Program-made: the position numbers and the translations under genes
Assembly: GCA_001586965.3 (NCBI GenBank)
Contig: LUCW03000677.1
Coordinates: forward strand, 1 to 52,500
Source: Sphaeroforma sirkka
Taxonomy: Eukaryota > Opisthokonta > Ichthyosporea > Ichthyophonida
Reading direction: 5' to 3'
DNA: 52,500 nucleotides
The notes under the pieces: generated by a model
Told to the model about the DNA's origin: nothing
The model's database searches: none
What the model saw: the letters and a program-made list of their open reading frames with translations, nothing else
Shown: one piece after another, positions 1 to 12,627 of the stretch
How the letters are laid out: each line of letters starts with the position of its first letter
How positions within the stretch are numbered: position 1 is the first letter of the stretch

Positions 1-1409
1 GTGAAGTGTGAAGTTGTTTGGTGTGTGTGAACTGTGAACTTGATGAGTGCCTGAGGCCCTGAGTCACTGACACTCACAACAAGAGTCTGAACCTCAGGTC
101 TGAACTCTTGACAGTCTTTCCAGTTTCTCTCGATGGAATTATTGTGAATAAAATTATAGGGGGGATGAAAAATAAAAGCATTTTTAAAAAGTCAAAAATG
201 TCGTCCCGTGGGCTGTGAGTCTGTGACCTTGGGCCACTGGGCATTGGGACATGTGCCGCCGCCATGAACCGGTTGACCCTGTCCTTTTTAATTTTAATTT
301 TAAAATTATGTCATCCTGTGTGTTTTATTTATTTTTAAAAACTATTTATGTGTGACGGTGTGACTTTTGACTTTACAGTGTGAGACGTGAGTGACTGAAT
401 GTACCCAGTACCAACTGTATACTATTTACACATATTTTAAAATAGATACTCTCTCTGTCTGTCATAGAGACTCTCGACTTGTCTCTACTTTCTACTCTCT
501 ACTATATTTTTAAAAGTAAAAAGAGTCAGAGTCTCAGACAGAGAGAGGGACACACGGCCACACACACTCAAATAGTATGTTTGTGTTTTGTTTTGTTTTA
601 AAAATTACGTTGTTTATAAAATGATGACATTATAAATGTCAAGAGTACTTTTAAAAAAATACTATTCATTTTTTGTCTTTCAGTTTTATTACATTTTTAA
701 ATATGTGCTCAAAGAGACGTCCGGTTACCTGTGATAAAATGTGTATTTAAAAAAATGATCCGATTACAATCACAGCCACTATGCCTACCTATTTGAGCAT
801 TCATTTTTCAGTCAGATGCTGTTGGATAAATAATTAAATATGTATACAACTGAAATGAACTACAAAAAAAAAATAGCCAATAGCTAAATACAATCTCTAC
901 TAACAAGGCATAGAATCCGACTGTCAGCGAATGTGCGTGTTCAATCTTCTTTATCAAGGATTCGTACTCGTGCGTCCGGTGACATTCTTTTACTTTCCTG
1001 TTTTTGCAAAACGGTATATGCGAGTGCAACATAAATTATGTATATGTACATGATAATTTTGATATGATTTCCACTCACACGGTATCTTGTATTTTATACA
1101 TGTATATGCTTTACTGTTTGTGTATAGTATACGAAAGCATAATCTTAAATGTGTATACCAGTTGATTTTGATGGTGTCTCATGATGGTCATCATTATAAG
1201 ACACACATGCATCCTCCTACACCTTTATATTTGGAACAAAGCGATGTTCGCGCTGGCTTGGATATCCAGATATGATTTCTTTTGATAAACAGAACGTATA
1301 AATACACCTCATTGGCTTGTACCCCCACTCATTCCACATAATTGTGTATTCATACAATGATTTACGAAGGTAAACCTGCCGGCCAACGTGAAGCACCTGA
1401 TTATATCTG

Positions 1410-1452
<43 letters not shown>

Positions 1453-1967
1453 TACACACATATATACATATATATATATACATACATACATACATAAGTA
1501 CATACATACATGCGTATATATATATATATAGAAACGTACAACACAGAAGTCTTTTCATTGCAACGGTTATTCAATTCCGGTAAGGTGCCGTGCCGACGTC
1601 ATTGAATGTATACACCCGAATTACTTTCACGTCTTAAGCCATTCGCTTGTGGTATGTGCATACTTATTATTCAGCAAAAGTTAAGTTAACAGTGAATAAA
1701 TGCTTATAAGTAGTGAATAAATGCTTGTATGTACAGATACTCTCCCATACTATACATGACATATCTTACCTTGAACAAAAATGCCTGTATAAATTACATT
1801 GGTGCTGGGATATGTTCTCGCGCGTTTCTGTACTCTCGCTATCGGCCAATACAGTAAGTATATACCGTCCAGGCCTAGACTATCATCATACATGTTCAAG
1901 TACGTGCACGTTACGATACTCGGTGTGAGTAGTTTACTTTTTCGATGGTACATAGTCCAGGTATGTT
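1..1967. other. AT-rich spacer without a recognised gene
   Basis: No reading frame in this stretch looks like a conserved protein. The first 800 bases are AT-rich with runs of T and A mixed with short gact/gagt words. The same composition returns near 4.8-5.5, 26.4-28.7 and 48.3-49.6 kb, so it may be a common spacer type. The 3' UTR of the kinase gene, which ends at 1968 on the minus strand, should extend into the right part. Confidence 0.6.
1411..1530. repeat. (TA)n / (CATA)n microsatellite
   Basis: Alternating TA is interrupted by cata and tacatac units. Open frames here, which read as strings of Tyr and Ile, are products of the repeat and not genes. Confidence 0.9.
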
Positions 1968-4436
1968 TTATCCCTTAATACCCGCGCTGGCCTGTCTGCT
2001 GTATTCTTCAGACTCGAAACCGCTGTCATCATCCGGACACGCGAAAGAAACTACAGGCACTTCCAAATAGACCCTCCCTCCGCCTATGGTACGCTTGGTC
2101 CGGGCATTCGACCTTCCTCTTATTTTGACACTAGGTCTTATTTTCTCATGTGTGTAAATAGACCTAGCTGTGGTACTCAGACATGTGCTTTGTGAGTCAT
2201 TGTACGTCTTGGATGTATCACCAGATGTGTGTTTATCTGTACGATAAGACCTCTTTTTCTTACGTTTTTGTGTGAGTGGAGAACAGTATGAGGTGGTGAT
2301 GATGGTGGGCGTGACAGGTCGCATAACTGTCGTTTCTCTTTGTGTAGCTGGAAACATCGTAGGGTCCTTCTGCTGTACACACGGATCTATGATCGTGCGA
2401 CCATTGGTTATGGGTAGTGGGTTGCCATCGTTACCGCTTCCCTTTTGTGTGCGTGGTGATGTGCACTTAATAAAATCGCCGGCAGATGCGGTACTATTCA
2501 CACCAGCCGTAGGCGTTAGCTTTTTCACTGTATTCGGCTTCTTACCCGAAGCTCGGCTTCTATGTGTGTGGTTAATAGGCTTTGCTGGTGGCCACTCCGA
2601 CCGCAGATAGGCTTGTACCTCGTTAATTGTCCATCGCCTGTTTACGTCGATAGCCAGCATGTGGGATAACATCACCATCGCTGGCGCTGGGATTCGTAGC
2701 CAGAGGTCCTGAGACGTGTGCTCTCCCGCCGAATAACACCGGTAACCCACACACTTGTCCGTTGCCTCGGACCAAGGAAATCTCCCTGTGCACATACAGA
2801 ACAGGCACACACCCAGGGCCCACACATCACACGCTTTAAGATCAACAGTCCCAAATTCTCTGTCTGTATCGTACAGCAACTCGGGCGCCATGAAGTTGGT
2901 GGTGCCTACGTTCAGACGGTATCTCACCCCTGCACTCATATTGGTGCAGGCTTCGCTGGAGGTAGTCGTGTCTCGACAACTGTCGGCATGGTCACTAGTA
3001 ATTGCTCCGTTGCTCAGATTGCTATTCCCCCTTGTATCTGCATGACTAATACCCTGAGTGCTCCTATCAGTGCTAGTCCCGCTATTAAGTCCCACAGCTC
3101 TATGAGCCGGTACAACGTCTCTGGGCAAAGTGTTCGGTAGAGATGGCGTCCCCGTTCTCTGGCCATTTCCGACTGCGTGTTCGCTCTCCTCTGAGTCGGT
3201 GTGCACGCCTGTGCATCTTCCCGTGCATTTGTCGTTGATTGTATTACCAGACACCACCAAGGTCTTCCCTACGGGTCTATCGACGTGCACATACTCAGAC
3301 AACCCAAAATCAACCAGCTTTACTCTCTTACCGTCAGTAGTACATACAATGTTCTCGGGTTTGATGTCTCTATGGGCAATGCCAATGCCGTGCAGATAGC
3401 TTATAGCCGATACTAACTGTACCATATATTCGCGCACATGCGATTTATCTTCCAACCCAACACTCGGTTTGATGTGAGCAAACAACTCCTCCCCTCCCAG
3501 GTACTCCATCACCAGTGTGAGACTATTCTGTGTGTGTGCCACAAGCATCACACGCGCAATGTGCGGGTGGTCACATAGGCTGTGTATCTGTGCTTCGCTG
3601 TGTACATATACACTATCGCTTGCCGTCAGCGTCTGTTCCTTCCACACCACCAACGCACCACTCTCGCGATGTCTGGCCAAGCACACCCTTCCCGTGCGAC
3701 TCCCTGCAGCAAGTGCTCTGACTATCACGTACGTCGCCTTGATCGTGTGCATGTCGCATATCTTTGAGTGGCACGCTTCATCTCGCCTGCGCTCGTTTAA
3801 ATCCGGTGCACTAATCACATTGGGTATCGCTGACGTCGTCCTCAGTGGTTCCGAACTTTTGGCCAGCCTCACATAGTCTGCAATTTCCTGTACATCTGAG
3901 TTTGCGTATGCATCAGGCACAGCATTGTTAACAATATTCGTGCACACACATCCATGTGCTTCCGGTTGTGTGAAAGAGGGTTCGCTGGGGAGTGTAGATG
4001 CAGGCGTATGTGTCTGGTTGTGTGAATGCTTCTCCTGAGAAAGACCCCTACCGTCCTCATCGCTGAACTGAAATAGGGACAGTGATTGCGTGAGCAGGTT
4101 AGTCCTAACTTCTCTGTGGCTATTCGTACACACAATAGTGCCATCCTCATCATGTACATCACTACACACACAGAGGTGTTCTTTATTCTCGTCATGGGCA
4201 GTGCTTCTGTTCTCTGCATAACATGCGCCCCCTTCGTTGTCGGAGCAGATATGTGATGACTGTAGTGTGTCTATCTGTGTATTCTGAAATCCATGCTTGT
4301 GTGTGACCGGAGCTGATATAATCTGTGCGTTTGTCACATCCGCCGAGACACTGCGCTCACGACCACCACATGACCTCCCCCGTCGCCCACCTCCTAAAGG
4401 TGTTCGTAACCAGCTAATCCAATCCATGTTATTCAA
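1968..4436 (-). CDS. Ser/Thr protein kinase, CAMK-like, with a very long activation segment
   Basis: This is a single open frame of 822 codons. The kinase domain occupies about residues 230-620, after a polar N-terminal region. Visible landmarks are the VVWKE segment (VAIK-like lysine), HRDIKPEN with HRD at 355-357, DFG at 376-378, and MAPE ending at 519; [10 protein letters not shown] follows as subdomain IX. All catalytic residues are present, so it should be an active Ser/Thr kinase. The DFG-to-APE distance is about 143 residues, where most kinases have 20-35. The extra stretch is rich in Ser, Thr, Asn, Gly and His. Part of it (3247 down to 2930, 318 bases) starts GTAATA, ends TGCAG and is phase 1 on both sides, so it could instead be a stop-free intron. 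If so, the protein would be 716 residues with a normal activation segment. The C-terminal 200 residues are basic and disordered. Substrate and pathway are unknown. A (TA)n tract lies only 13 bases upstream of the start codon; Met4 is an alternative start. Confidence 0.9.
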   Translation of the reverse strand: MNNMDWISWLRTPLGGGRRGRSCGGRERSVSADVTNAQIISAPVTHKHGFQNTQIDTLQSSHICSDNEGGACYAENRSTAHDENKEHLCVCSDVHDEDGTIVCTNSHREVRTNLLTQSLSLFQFSDEDGRGLSQEKHSHNQTHTPASTLPSEPSFTQPEAHGCVCTNIVNNAVPDAYANSDVQEIADYVRLAKSSEPLRTTSAIPNVISAPDLNERRRDEACHSKICDMHTIKATYVIVRALAAGSRTGRVCLARHRESGALVVWKEQTLTASDSVYVHSEAQIHSLCDHPHIARVMLVAHTQNSLTLVMEYLGGEELFAHIKPSVGLEDKSHVREYMVQLVSAISYLHGIGIAHRDIKPENIVCTTDGKRVKLVDFGLSEYVHVDRPVGKTLVVSGNTINDKCTGRCTGVHTDSEESEHAVGNGQRTGTPSLPNTLPRDVVPAHRAVGLNSGTSTDRSTQGISHADTRGNSNLSNGAITSDHADSCRDTTTSSEACTNMSAGVRYRLNVGTTNFMAPELLYDTDREFGTVDLKACDVWALGVCLFCMCTGRFPWSEATDKCVGYRCYSAGEHTSQDLWLRIPAPAMVMLSHMLAIDVNRRWTINEVQAYLRSEWPPAKPINHTHRSRASGKKPNTVKKLTPTAGVNSTASAGDFIKCTSPRTQKGSGNDGNPLPITNGRTIIDPCVQQKDPTMFPATQRETTVMRPVTPTIITTSYCSPLTQKRKKKRSYRTDKHTSGDTSKTYNDSQSTCLSTTARSIYTHEKIRPSVKIRGRSNARTKRTIGGGRVYLEVPVVSFACPDDDSGFESEEYSRQASAGIKG

Positions 4437-4448
4437 ATACCTTTAAAT

Positions 4449-4612
<164 letters not shown>

Positions 4613-4699
4613 TATCAATGTGTGGAGGACACCTGCGCTTAAACATATATGTCAGTCGAAACCCGCATTCTGCTGCAGGTTGTGTGTCCGGCAACACTA

Positions 4700-5896
4700 G
4701 CCTCCTAATAACGTCTACGCAAGGTAATTGTATAAACTAAAGGTACGCAACAGATATATCAACGTTATAATTATCTGGCTCCAGTGTGCATAGTCCCGAC
4801 TCCCTGGGTTGTGTATTGCTGTGTAAACACAATTTATTTAGATGAAAATTTTGCACATAGTCGTACCGTCCATCCGTACGGAAACTCTAACCAGTTTTAA
4901 AAATGAATTTTCATGGGGGGGGGGGGTGGAAGGGGAATAATTTTATTATAGAGACGCAAATTTTGAATGATTTTTAGTAGACATTTCTATGTATGATTCA
5001 GAAGAAGATTATATGATTTCTACACTACTGCCAGTCTGACACTCAGTGACACTCCCACGACCCACAGTCCCACCTCACAGTCTACGTACTATAGAGTCTT
5101 TCTAAAAATAGAGTTTTAAAAATGTTATAAAAAAAAGAATTTATAAAAAATATATATTATAGGTTTGAAGTCTGACAGTTTTTAAATATTTATTTATTTT
5201 TTATTGAAGGCGTGCCTTGTTTGAAGTCCGGACTTTTCACTCATTCAGGGTCTATAGGAGACATGCTTTTTTTGTGTTTTCGTTTTGTTTGTAATAAAAA
5301 AAAACACACATATTTAGATTTTAGCAGAGCTCTTTTATGTGTTGGAAACTTGGAGCCAAAGGCTTGAAGAAGTTGAAGTTCAGTCTTTATCTCGGATTCT
5401 CGGGTGAGTCAGGTCTCTCACTCTCTCTCTCTTGTGGTGATCCGAAACTATTAACAAAATATTTCGTTATCACTTATCAGGGAGCACCGCTCCGTATGTA
5501 GTTCATACGTGCAATATGCGTGGACTGACTCCATTCGCCAGAGCAAGCTAGTAAAGAAATAAATGAATGTGTTTAATTTTATGTGCTTTTAAAAATAGGC
5601 GCAATAATCAATAGTAAATAGTGTGCATCTCAGACTCTTTGTACATGTTCAAAATGTGCATCTACCCGATTCGCCCCTATACCTGCTACTAGGTTGAGTT
5701 GCATATGCTTGGTGCTTCAGTATTGTTAGATTCGGTTGATTTCATCTGCACACAAAACGTTGCTCAACCTCGTGCAGTCAAGTGCCTATCAAACCAACTA
5801 CAATACTCAACGGTTGTGAAAGCTTATCAAGGGCGTGTTTGTATGTTAAGATGGTATAAAAACACAAGCACAATATACAACTTACTTGCAAAATAA
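4700..5896. other. AT-rich spacer
   Basis: No supported gene is seen. The stretch holds a run of 10 or more G near 4916 and many T or A homopolymers. The short open frame at 5699-5896 shows no recognisable similarity. Confidence 0.5.
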
Positions 5897-6011
5897 CATA
5901 TATGTATGTATGTATATATATGTGTTACATACATGTATATATATATATATTTATATATGTATATGTATACATATATATATATATAAACATACATACATAC
6001 ATACATACAAC

Positions 6012-6052
<41 letters not shown>

Positions 6053-6166
6053 ATAGATAGATAGTTAGATAGATAGGTAGATAGATAGATAGATATATAT
6101 ATATATAAATATATATTACAGATATAGATATTGATGTATATATATATATACATATATAAATATCTA

Positions 6167-6205
<39 letters not shown>

Positions 6206-6532
6206 ATAAATATCCATATATATGTATATGCATATGTATATGTATATAAGTATATGTATATATATATATGACAATGCGAGCCCTCTAATTAATGATAGGC
6301 TAGTATACGAATCAAAGTAGGATAAAAGCGCACACTACAGTTTCTCAAAGGGATAATATACAAATATATATATATAAATATCTATATATGTATATGTATA
6401 TGTATATGTATATAAGTATATGTATATATATATGACAATGCGAGCCTAATTAATGATAGGCTAGTATACGAATCAAAGTAGGATAAAAGCGCACACTACA
6501 GTTTCTCAAAGGGATAATATACAAATGTTAGC
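5897..6532. repeat. TA/GATA microsatellite block containing a 164-bp tandem duplication
   Basis: TA, CATA and GATA tracts surround a unique segment of about 96 bases that begins gacaatgcgag. The segment occurs at 6270 and again at 6434, with TA spacer between, and the copies differ by a few bases and one 4-base gap. This is a direct tandem duplication of unique plus TA sequence. Confidence 0.85.
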
Positions 6533-7062
6533 TTTACCAACGGTTCTACACCTACCCGCTAGCTACAACGTGATAAGGACAACAACATTTAGCGGCGTTC
6601 TTTTATTAAATCTCCCGGGCAAAAGCTGCCCCATCTGGCAGAATTAGGGCGGGGACATTGTTACCCACTCTTGGACGACGGTCGCATAGTGAGTTGCCGA
6701 TCATCCTTAACAAAACTATACTAGAGATTAAAAATGTAGCACAAAGGTCAACTGGCGAAGCTTCTCTACGATCCCCAATAGAGGTGCCTCCGTCGATTTA
6801 GTATACACTAAATCAGACGTAAGACGTTAAGTCGTCTGAAGTGGTTCGCCAGATGAATACGTATTCTCTGTATTCGGCGAGCGCAGTTTTTCCGAAGGGT
6901 TAACCGATTTAGACACTCCACCTGAAAATATCAAAGGGTGTTTTCCAGAAAAACTTAAGTTTCCAATTGAAGCGCATTCTCGACCGATCAAATCAGCATT
7001 GTGTACATGGGGCGAGATGCGCTTGCTTACAGCTAGACCATTCGATGGCAGAGTGCGATCAC
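6533..7062. other. Unidentified unique island with clustered hairpins
   Basis: This balanced-composition segment lies between two microsatellites, downstream of the fumarase stop codon. It contains an 8-base inverted repeat (arms 6795-6802 and 6807-6814), a 7-base one (6813-6819 and 6833-6839) and the palindrome gaatacgtattc (6855-6866). The minus strand has a partly open frame, but I recognise no protein family. It may be a structured RNA, a decayed mobile element or a lost exon; I cannot choose between them. Confidence 0.3.
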
Positions 7063-7103
7063 CATATATATATATATATATATAGATATAGATATATATT
7101 TAT

Positions 7104-7146
<43 letters not shown>

Positions 7147-7160
7147 CATATATATATATA
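7063..7160. repeat. (TA)n microsatellite
   Basis: Alternating TA carries GATA and CATA interruptions just downstream of the fumarase coding end. Confidence 0.9.
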
Positions 7161-7169
7161 TCATTCCGA

Positions 7170-7290
7170 GTGTGGTGTAGTTAGTTACATACTTCTTGTA
7201 TACTTGCATGTGTTTGCATAGTTAGTTACATAATTCTTGAAGAAATCTGTGAGTAGTCATTTACATACTTCTTGAAGAAGTCCTCGCCCT
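7170..7290. repeat. Short repeats around the fumarase stop codon
   Basis: The word gttacata(c/a)ttcttg occurs three times at roughly 40-base spacing, at about 7184, 7225 and 7262. The middle copy contains the predicted TAA stop codon and the third lies in the coding end, so the last codons of the gene may have been extended by duplication. Confidence 0.55.
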
Positions 7291-10200
7291 TATCGTCCAC
7301 CACAATGAATGCCGGGAAGTTCTCTACTTCAATCTTCCACACAGCCTCCATGCCGTCCTCCTTATTGTCGAGTACCTGAGGAACCACAGCCACACCACAG
7401 ACCATAGGTTGTCAGTAGCCATACATGTGCACGCATATCAAATACAATAACATGGTTTGCGAGGGGGTGCATATACTCGAGCAGATAGCTACAATTGAAC
7501 CGCATGTACTGACGTAAAGACTGCAACTACACTACTTAAAAATGATAGTAATAAAATATAACAACCTATATATATAAATCAATGGGAGGTGTTGTTGACA
7601 AAGGAGTATCCGAATCGCCTATAGTTTAGGATCAACCCAGCACCGACTGAGCAGAGCGCTTTTTAGTTTTAGGTATAAAAAAATTCGCCACGTGCAAATA
7701 AGAAAATCAAAATTCCAAAAGTTGAATATGTCTCAAAAACCCAAACAGCACCCGCCCGCCCACACTTCCACGCACATGCCATGCCATGCCACACCACAAT
7801 ATAACACACCATACCACAACATACCACAAAATATCACAACATATCACAACATATCATACAAAACCATAATATACAATACTATAATATACCATCCCATAAT
7901 ATACCACACCATACTATACCAAACCATACCACACCATACCACACTATACTACACGACACCAAGCCATAATATACCAAACCACACCACACCAAGCCATACC
8001 TCCACTTTCCTGATGTTGTTCTGCGCCAGAATAGCTGCAGGTCCTCCAATGGAGCCCAGGTAGAAGCCCTTGTTGTCCTTGCAGGCCTTGGTCACAGCCT
8101 TGCTGCGGTTGCCTTTGGCCAGCATCACCATACTGCCCCCGTTCTTCTGGAACAGGTCAACGTACGAGTCCATACGTCCCGCGGTGGTGGGGCCAAACGA
8201 GCCGGAGGCGTAGCCTGGGTGGGTGATGCGTTTAACGGAGAGGAGAAACGGTAAGACGTCGACAGGCGGATACAGGGGGGGGGGAAGAGGGGTAACCAGA
8301 ACATACAGGAAACGTATTGGATGGGAATACGCAGGTGACTCACTGGGGAGTACTTAAAGGACCAACTATATACACCCAGCGTGCGGCGGACAAGGACTGT
8401 GGGACCGTGTTGCTAGGGACCTGGGCTAAAACCTTAGCTACTTGGGGCTAAAACCCTAGTTACTTGGAGCTAAAACCCTAGTTATTTCTAAAACCCTAGT
8501 CAATTGGAGCTAAACCCCTAATTACTTGGGGTTAAAACCCTAGTTACTTCTTGGAGCTAAACCCTAGTCACTTGTGGTTAAAACCCTAATACTTGTGGTT
8601 AAAACCCTAGATACTTGGGGCTAAAACCCTAGTTACTAGGGGCTGGGTAATATTGGTTGTTGAATGCTGTTTGCACGGGGAACGCAAGATATGCCAATTG
8701 TTTTAGCAATTGAACAAACATATACAAAATCAAACATAAACAAAGATATGAACATGTGCAAACAAAAAGCTTCGCGAAACACTAACTTACAAGGTAGCAG
8801 AATCAAGTGATCGAAGCGCACGTGAAAGATCTATTCCTTAATGCTTAGTAATAGATATACATGTTTGTATGTAGCTATATACAGGGTGTGAATTGGTATT
8901 AGTAAACACTTGTTGTGTGTTAGTGCTGTAAGCTTCCTATGCATGTCCGACTCTCGAACGTACTTAAAAATACTATAAGCATTTTTGGTAAACAAACTGA
9001 TATGCGAGTGGTAAAATACAAAACAAGATACGCTTGCATACAGACTCCAGTATATAAACATACCTATCCTCACCTACCATTACTACCTCACTCATATGTA
9101 GTTCATATACATATATACATAAACAACCCCACCACACACACACTACACCCCCAAACCATCCAGCAGCACCCACATACCGTCAGGGGTCTTGGCAGGGCCG
9201 GCATAGTACACAATGTGGTTCTTCCCCAATCTAAACGCTTGCATACAGACTATAGTACAATAATATGCCTACCCACAATAATCTACCAATACTACCTCAC
9301 TCCTATGCATTTTATATACACATACACATACCGTCAGGAGTCTTGGCAGGGCCGGCATAGTATACAATGTGGTCCTTCATGTACTGTGGCAGACCCTCCC
9401 CACTCTCAATACGCTCCTTTAGCTTGGCGTGGGCGATATCACGCGCCACGACAATGGTCCCAGTGAGTGACAGGCGGGTCTTGATGGGGTGCTTGGTGAG
9501 TTCACTGAGGGAATGTACGGGAATCGAATAATAGTACAAAGTACAGTAAGCGTGTGCAGTGTCCCCCTGTGCAAGTGCTGTGGTCACGGTAGGTAACTTG
9601 TGTTGCGGCAGGTGAAGGCCCCCCAAAACATGAAACAAAACAGGGCCACGCGGAGGGTCTTTCACATTGAGACGGAGAGAACACTTGAGGACATTATCGA
9701 CCAGTGGTGGTACCAGTACGCGTGAGTCCAATGCAGAACACTTGTGACTGCTCATAAGTCATCCATATACCACCACCTACGAACAAGGTACAATGATAGT
9801 ACTACCTACGATACGGTACCCTGATAGCAATACCTACGGCACGGTACTCTGATAGCACTGCCTACGACACGGTACCCTGATAGCACTCCCTACAAACACG
9901 GTACCCTGATGTACTAGCCTAATACACTAGAGGAACCAGGACAAAAATATCATGCCTACTACTGCCAGTACACGATCCGAGCAGATACACCGCAAGGACG
10001 GTCCTCAATCACATGTGTGTACTATGCACGACACTAGTGTACCCAAAGGTCGCGTATAAGCATATCCTCGTGCCTGTGAGACGGATGATACTACCACAAC
10101 GATTCCAATAACCATCCCCTACCTAAGAATGTCCTTCATTGGTCTGTTGAGGTCCACTTGCACCACTTCTTCTGAAATCTGGTTCTCTTTGACGTCGGGT

Positions 10201-11727
10201 AGGTACTTGGACGGGTCAGTTTCCAGCTGTTCGATGAACACGCCATCTTTCGTGATCTTGCCGAGCACCTGGGACAGTATATATGTGTTCGTGCGGAAGT
10301 ATAGGCGGAAGTGTTGGAGTTTAGAAATGCATATGTAGCATACATCTCCAATAGCCCTGGCACGGGAACACACAAGTAAATGCTCGCAAATATATCTACA
10401 AAATCTGCATATAGCACAACTATATATATATATATATATATACATGTGTATCGATTTCCATCAAATTGTACAAGCTGAAACTAATGCGCGACAATGCACT
10501 GTCTCTCGATGCATACGCAGAGATTGGGCACATAGTCCAAAAGAGCTTGTGCGTGCAACCAACCTATTCATACATCCACAACAGTAACATAATTATACAC
10601 TTGGATATATTCATACTGCATACAGTCTATATGCAACGTATATACATACCCATATATAACGTATATATACACGCATACACAACGTATATATACACACATA
10701 CACAACGGATATGTACACGCATATAATCACGCATACACCTATATACCACAGGTCCTTCCACCCTCCTACCTGTCGATCGGCACTACAAGAGACTCCCAAG
10801 CCCACGGGCAACGAAGCGCCATGGCGCGGCAGACGAACAACCCTCACGTCGTGTGCGAAATACTTTCCGCCAAATTGGGCCCCAATTCCTGATTTTTGGG
10901 TCAGTTCGTGGATTTGCTTCTCCATGTCGAGGTCCCGGAATGCACGGCCGCCCTCATTGCCAGTGGTGGGAAGATCGTCCAGGTACTTGGCCGAAGCTGC
11001 GCGAATAGGTGTAGGTAGGCATGTCAGTGTGCAGGTAGATATGTCAGTGTTCCGTACTGACCGTGTGGAATGGACAACAGACAAAGGTTTCACAAAGGTT
11101 TCTATACCGACTGGGGATGAGGACGAGTAAGAGTGCTGTGATACATTGCACGCCCGAGTCTTCGTAGGTGCGTGTGTCTTGTGTTTGTCTGCGATCGATT
11201 GGGTCAGGGAGTTAACCACACGGCGTGACTTTGTGCCGGGATTCGCGCTGGTGTATGTGCGTGTGCGCGTTCAGATACGTAGGATCACTTGCATGCGCGC
11301 ATACAGGCATTTCACCGTATATCTGTACTATTCATTTATATTGCCCTGGCTACTTATATTTCCCTCCGCTGACTTACCATACTTGACAGTCTTCAGATTC
11401 ATCTCGGCCGACAGCCCCCCAATCACAATCGACAGATGGTATGGCGGACACGCAGCTGTGCCGAGAGTCTTCACTTTCTCGTCCAGGAACTTGACCAGAG
11501 ACTCGGGATTGAGCAACGCTTTCGTCTGTTGGAATAAGAAGGTCTTGTTAGCTGAACCCCCTCCTTTGGCCATGAACAGGAACTTGTACTCGTTTCCGTT
11601 GGTAGCGTAAAGCTCGATCTGTGCCGGCAAGTTGCACCCGGTGTTCTTCTCGGCGTACATGCTGAGCGGCGCCACTTGCGAGTACCTATTGCGTTGGGAT
11701 AATGTAAAGTGGAGGTTTAATGTACTT

Positions 11728-11759
<32 letters not shown>

Positions 11760-11873
11760 CGTTTGCTCAGTTTCACCGTATCAACAATAATGCAAACAAC
11801 CTGGTCCTTTAGCGAACAGCAGCGATAGGGGAATACAATTGGATTCTGAGTGTCTATACACCAAGGCATACCG

Positions 11874-11937
<64 letters not shown>

Positions 11938-12413
11938 CAATAATACCTCAAATTTGTCTCGGTATACGTCTTGAAAATACCGCGTGACAAGTTAGCCTCG
12001 TCATTGCCATCTGTCAGAACATTCTGGCCTCGCTTGCCGGCTACAATAGCCGTACCGGTGTCTTGGCACCCCGGTAGTACCATACCTATTGGAACGCAGC
12101 AATATGATATTTTAATATAACAACACAATAGCCATATCAGATAAAAACGACAATGTAGAATAGCTGTGTGTAGTTGAGGGCTATTTAGGCTCTTGCATTT
12201 GACGTACACGTACGTAACGGATATGTTTATGACACGAAGTATGATTGAGCATGTGTGCGTGTTGTGCTTAGGCTTGCTATCGCATAGAAGTGGATAAGTA
12301 AGCTGATGTAGATATGATTATATATATATATATATATATATGTATAAACCACACATACATACATACACACATACATGCTTACATACAAGTTTACATACAT
12401 ATGTATATAAATG

Positions 12414-12445
<32 letters not shown>

Positions 12446-12459
12446 CGTGTGTATATACG

Positions 12460-12490
<31 letters not shown>

Positions 12491-12573
12491 TATACATATA
12501 TATATGTATGTGTGCGTTTTAATATATAGGTATACATATAGACATATATGAATATATGTATGTATGAATACAT

Positions 12574-12627
<54 letters not shown>

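Noticed and set aside
6270-6532. Long terminal repeats of a retroelement
   Set aside because: The two copies are adjacent with only TA between them, about 96 bases long, and there is no element body, so a simple tandem duplication explains them.
8412-8640. Internal telomere
   Set aside because: Units are about 23 bases with unrelated spacers, inside an intron of an intact gene.
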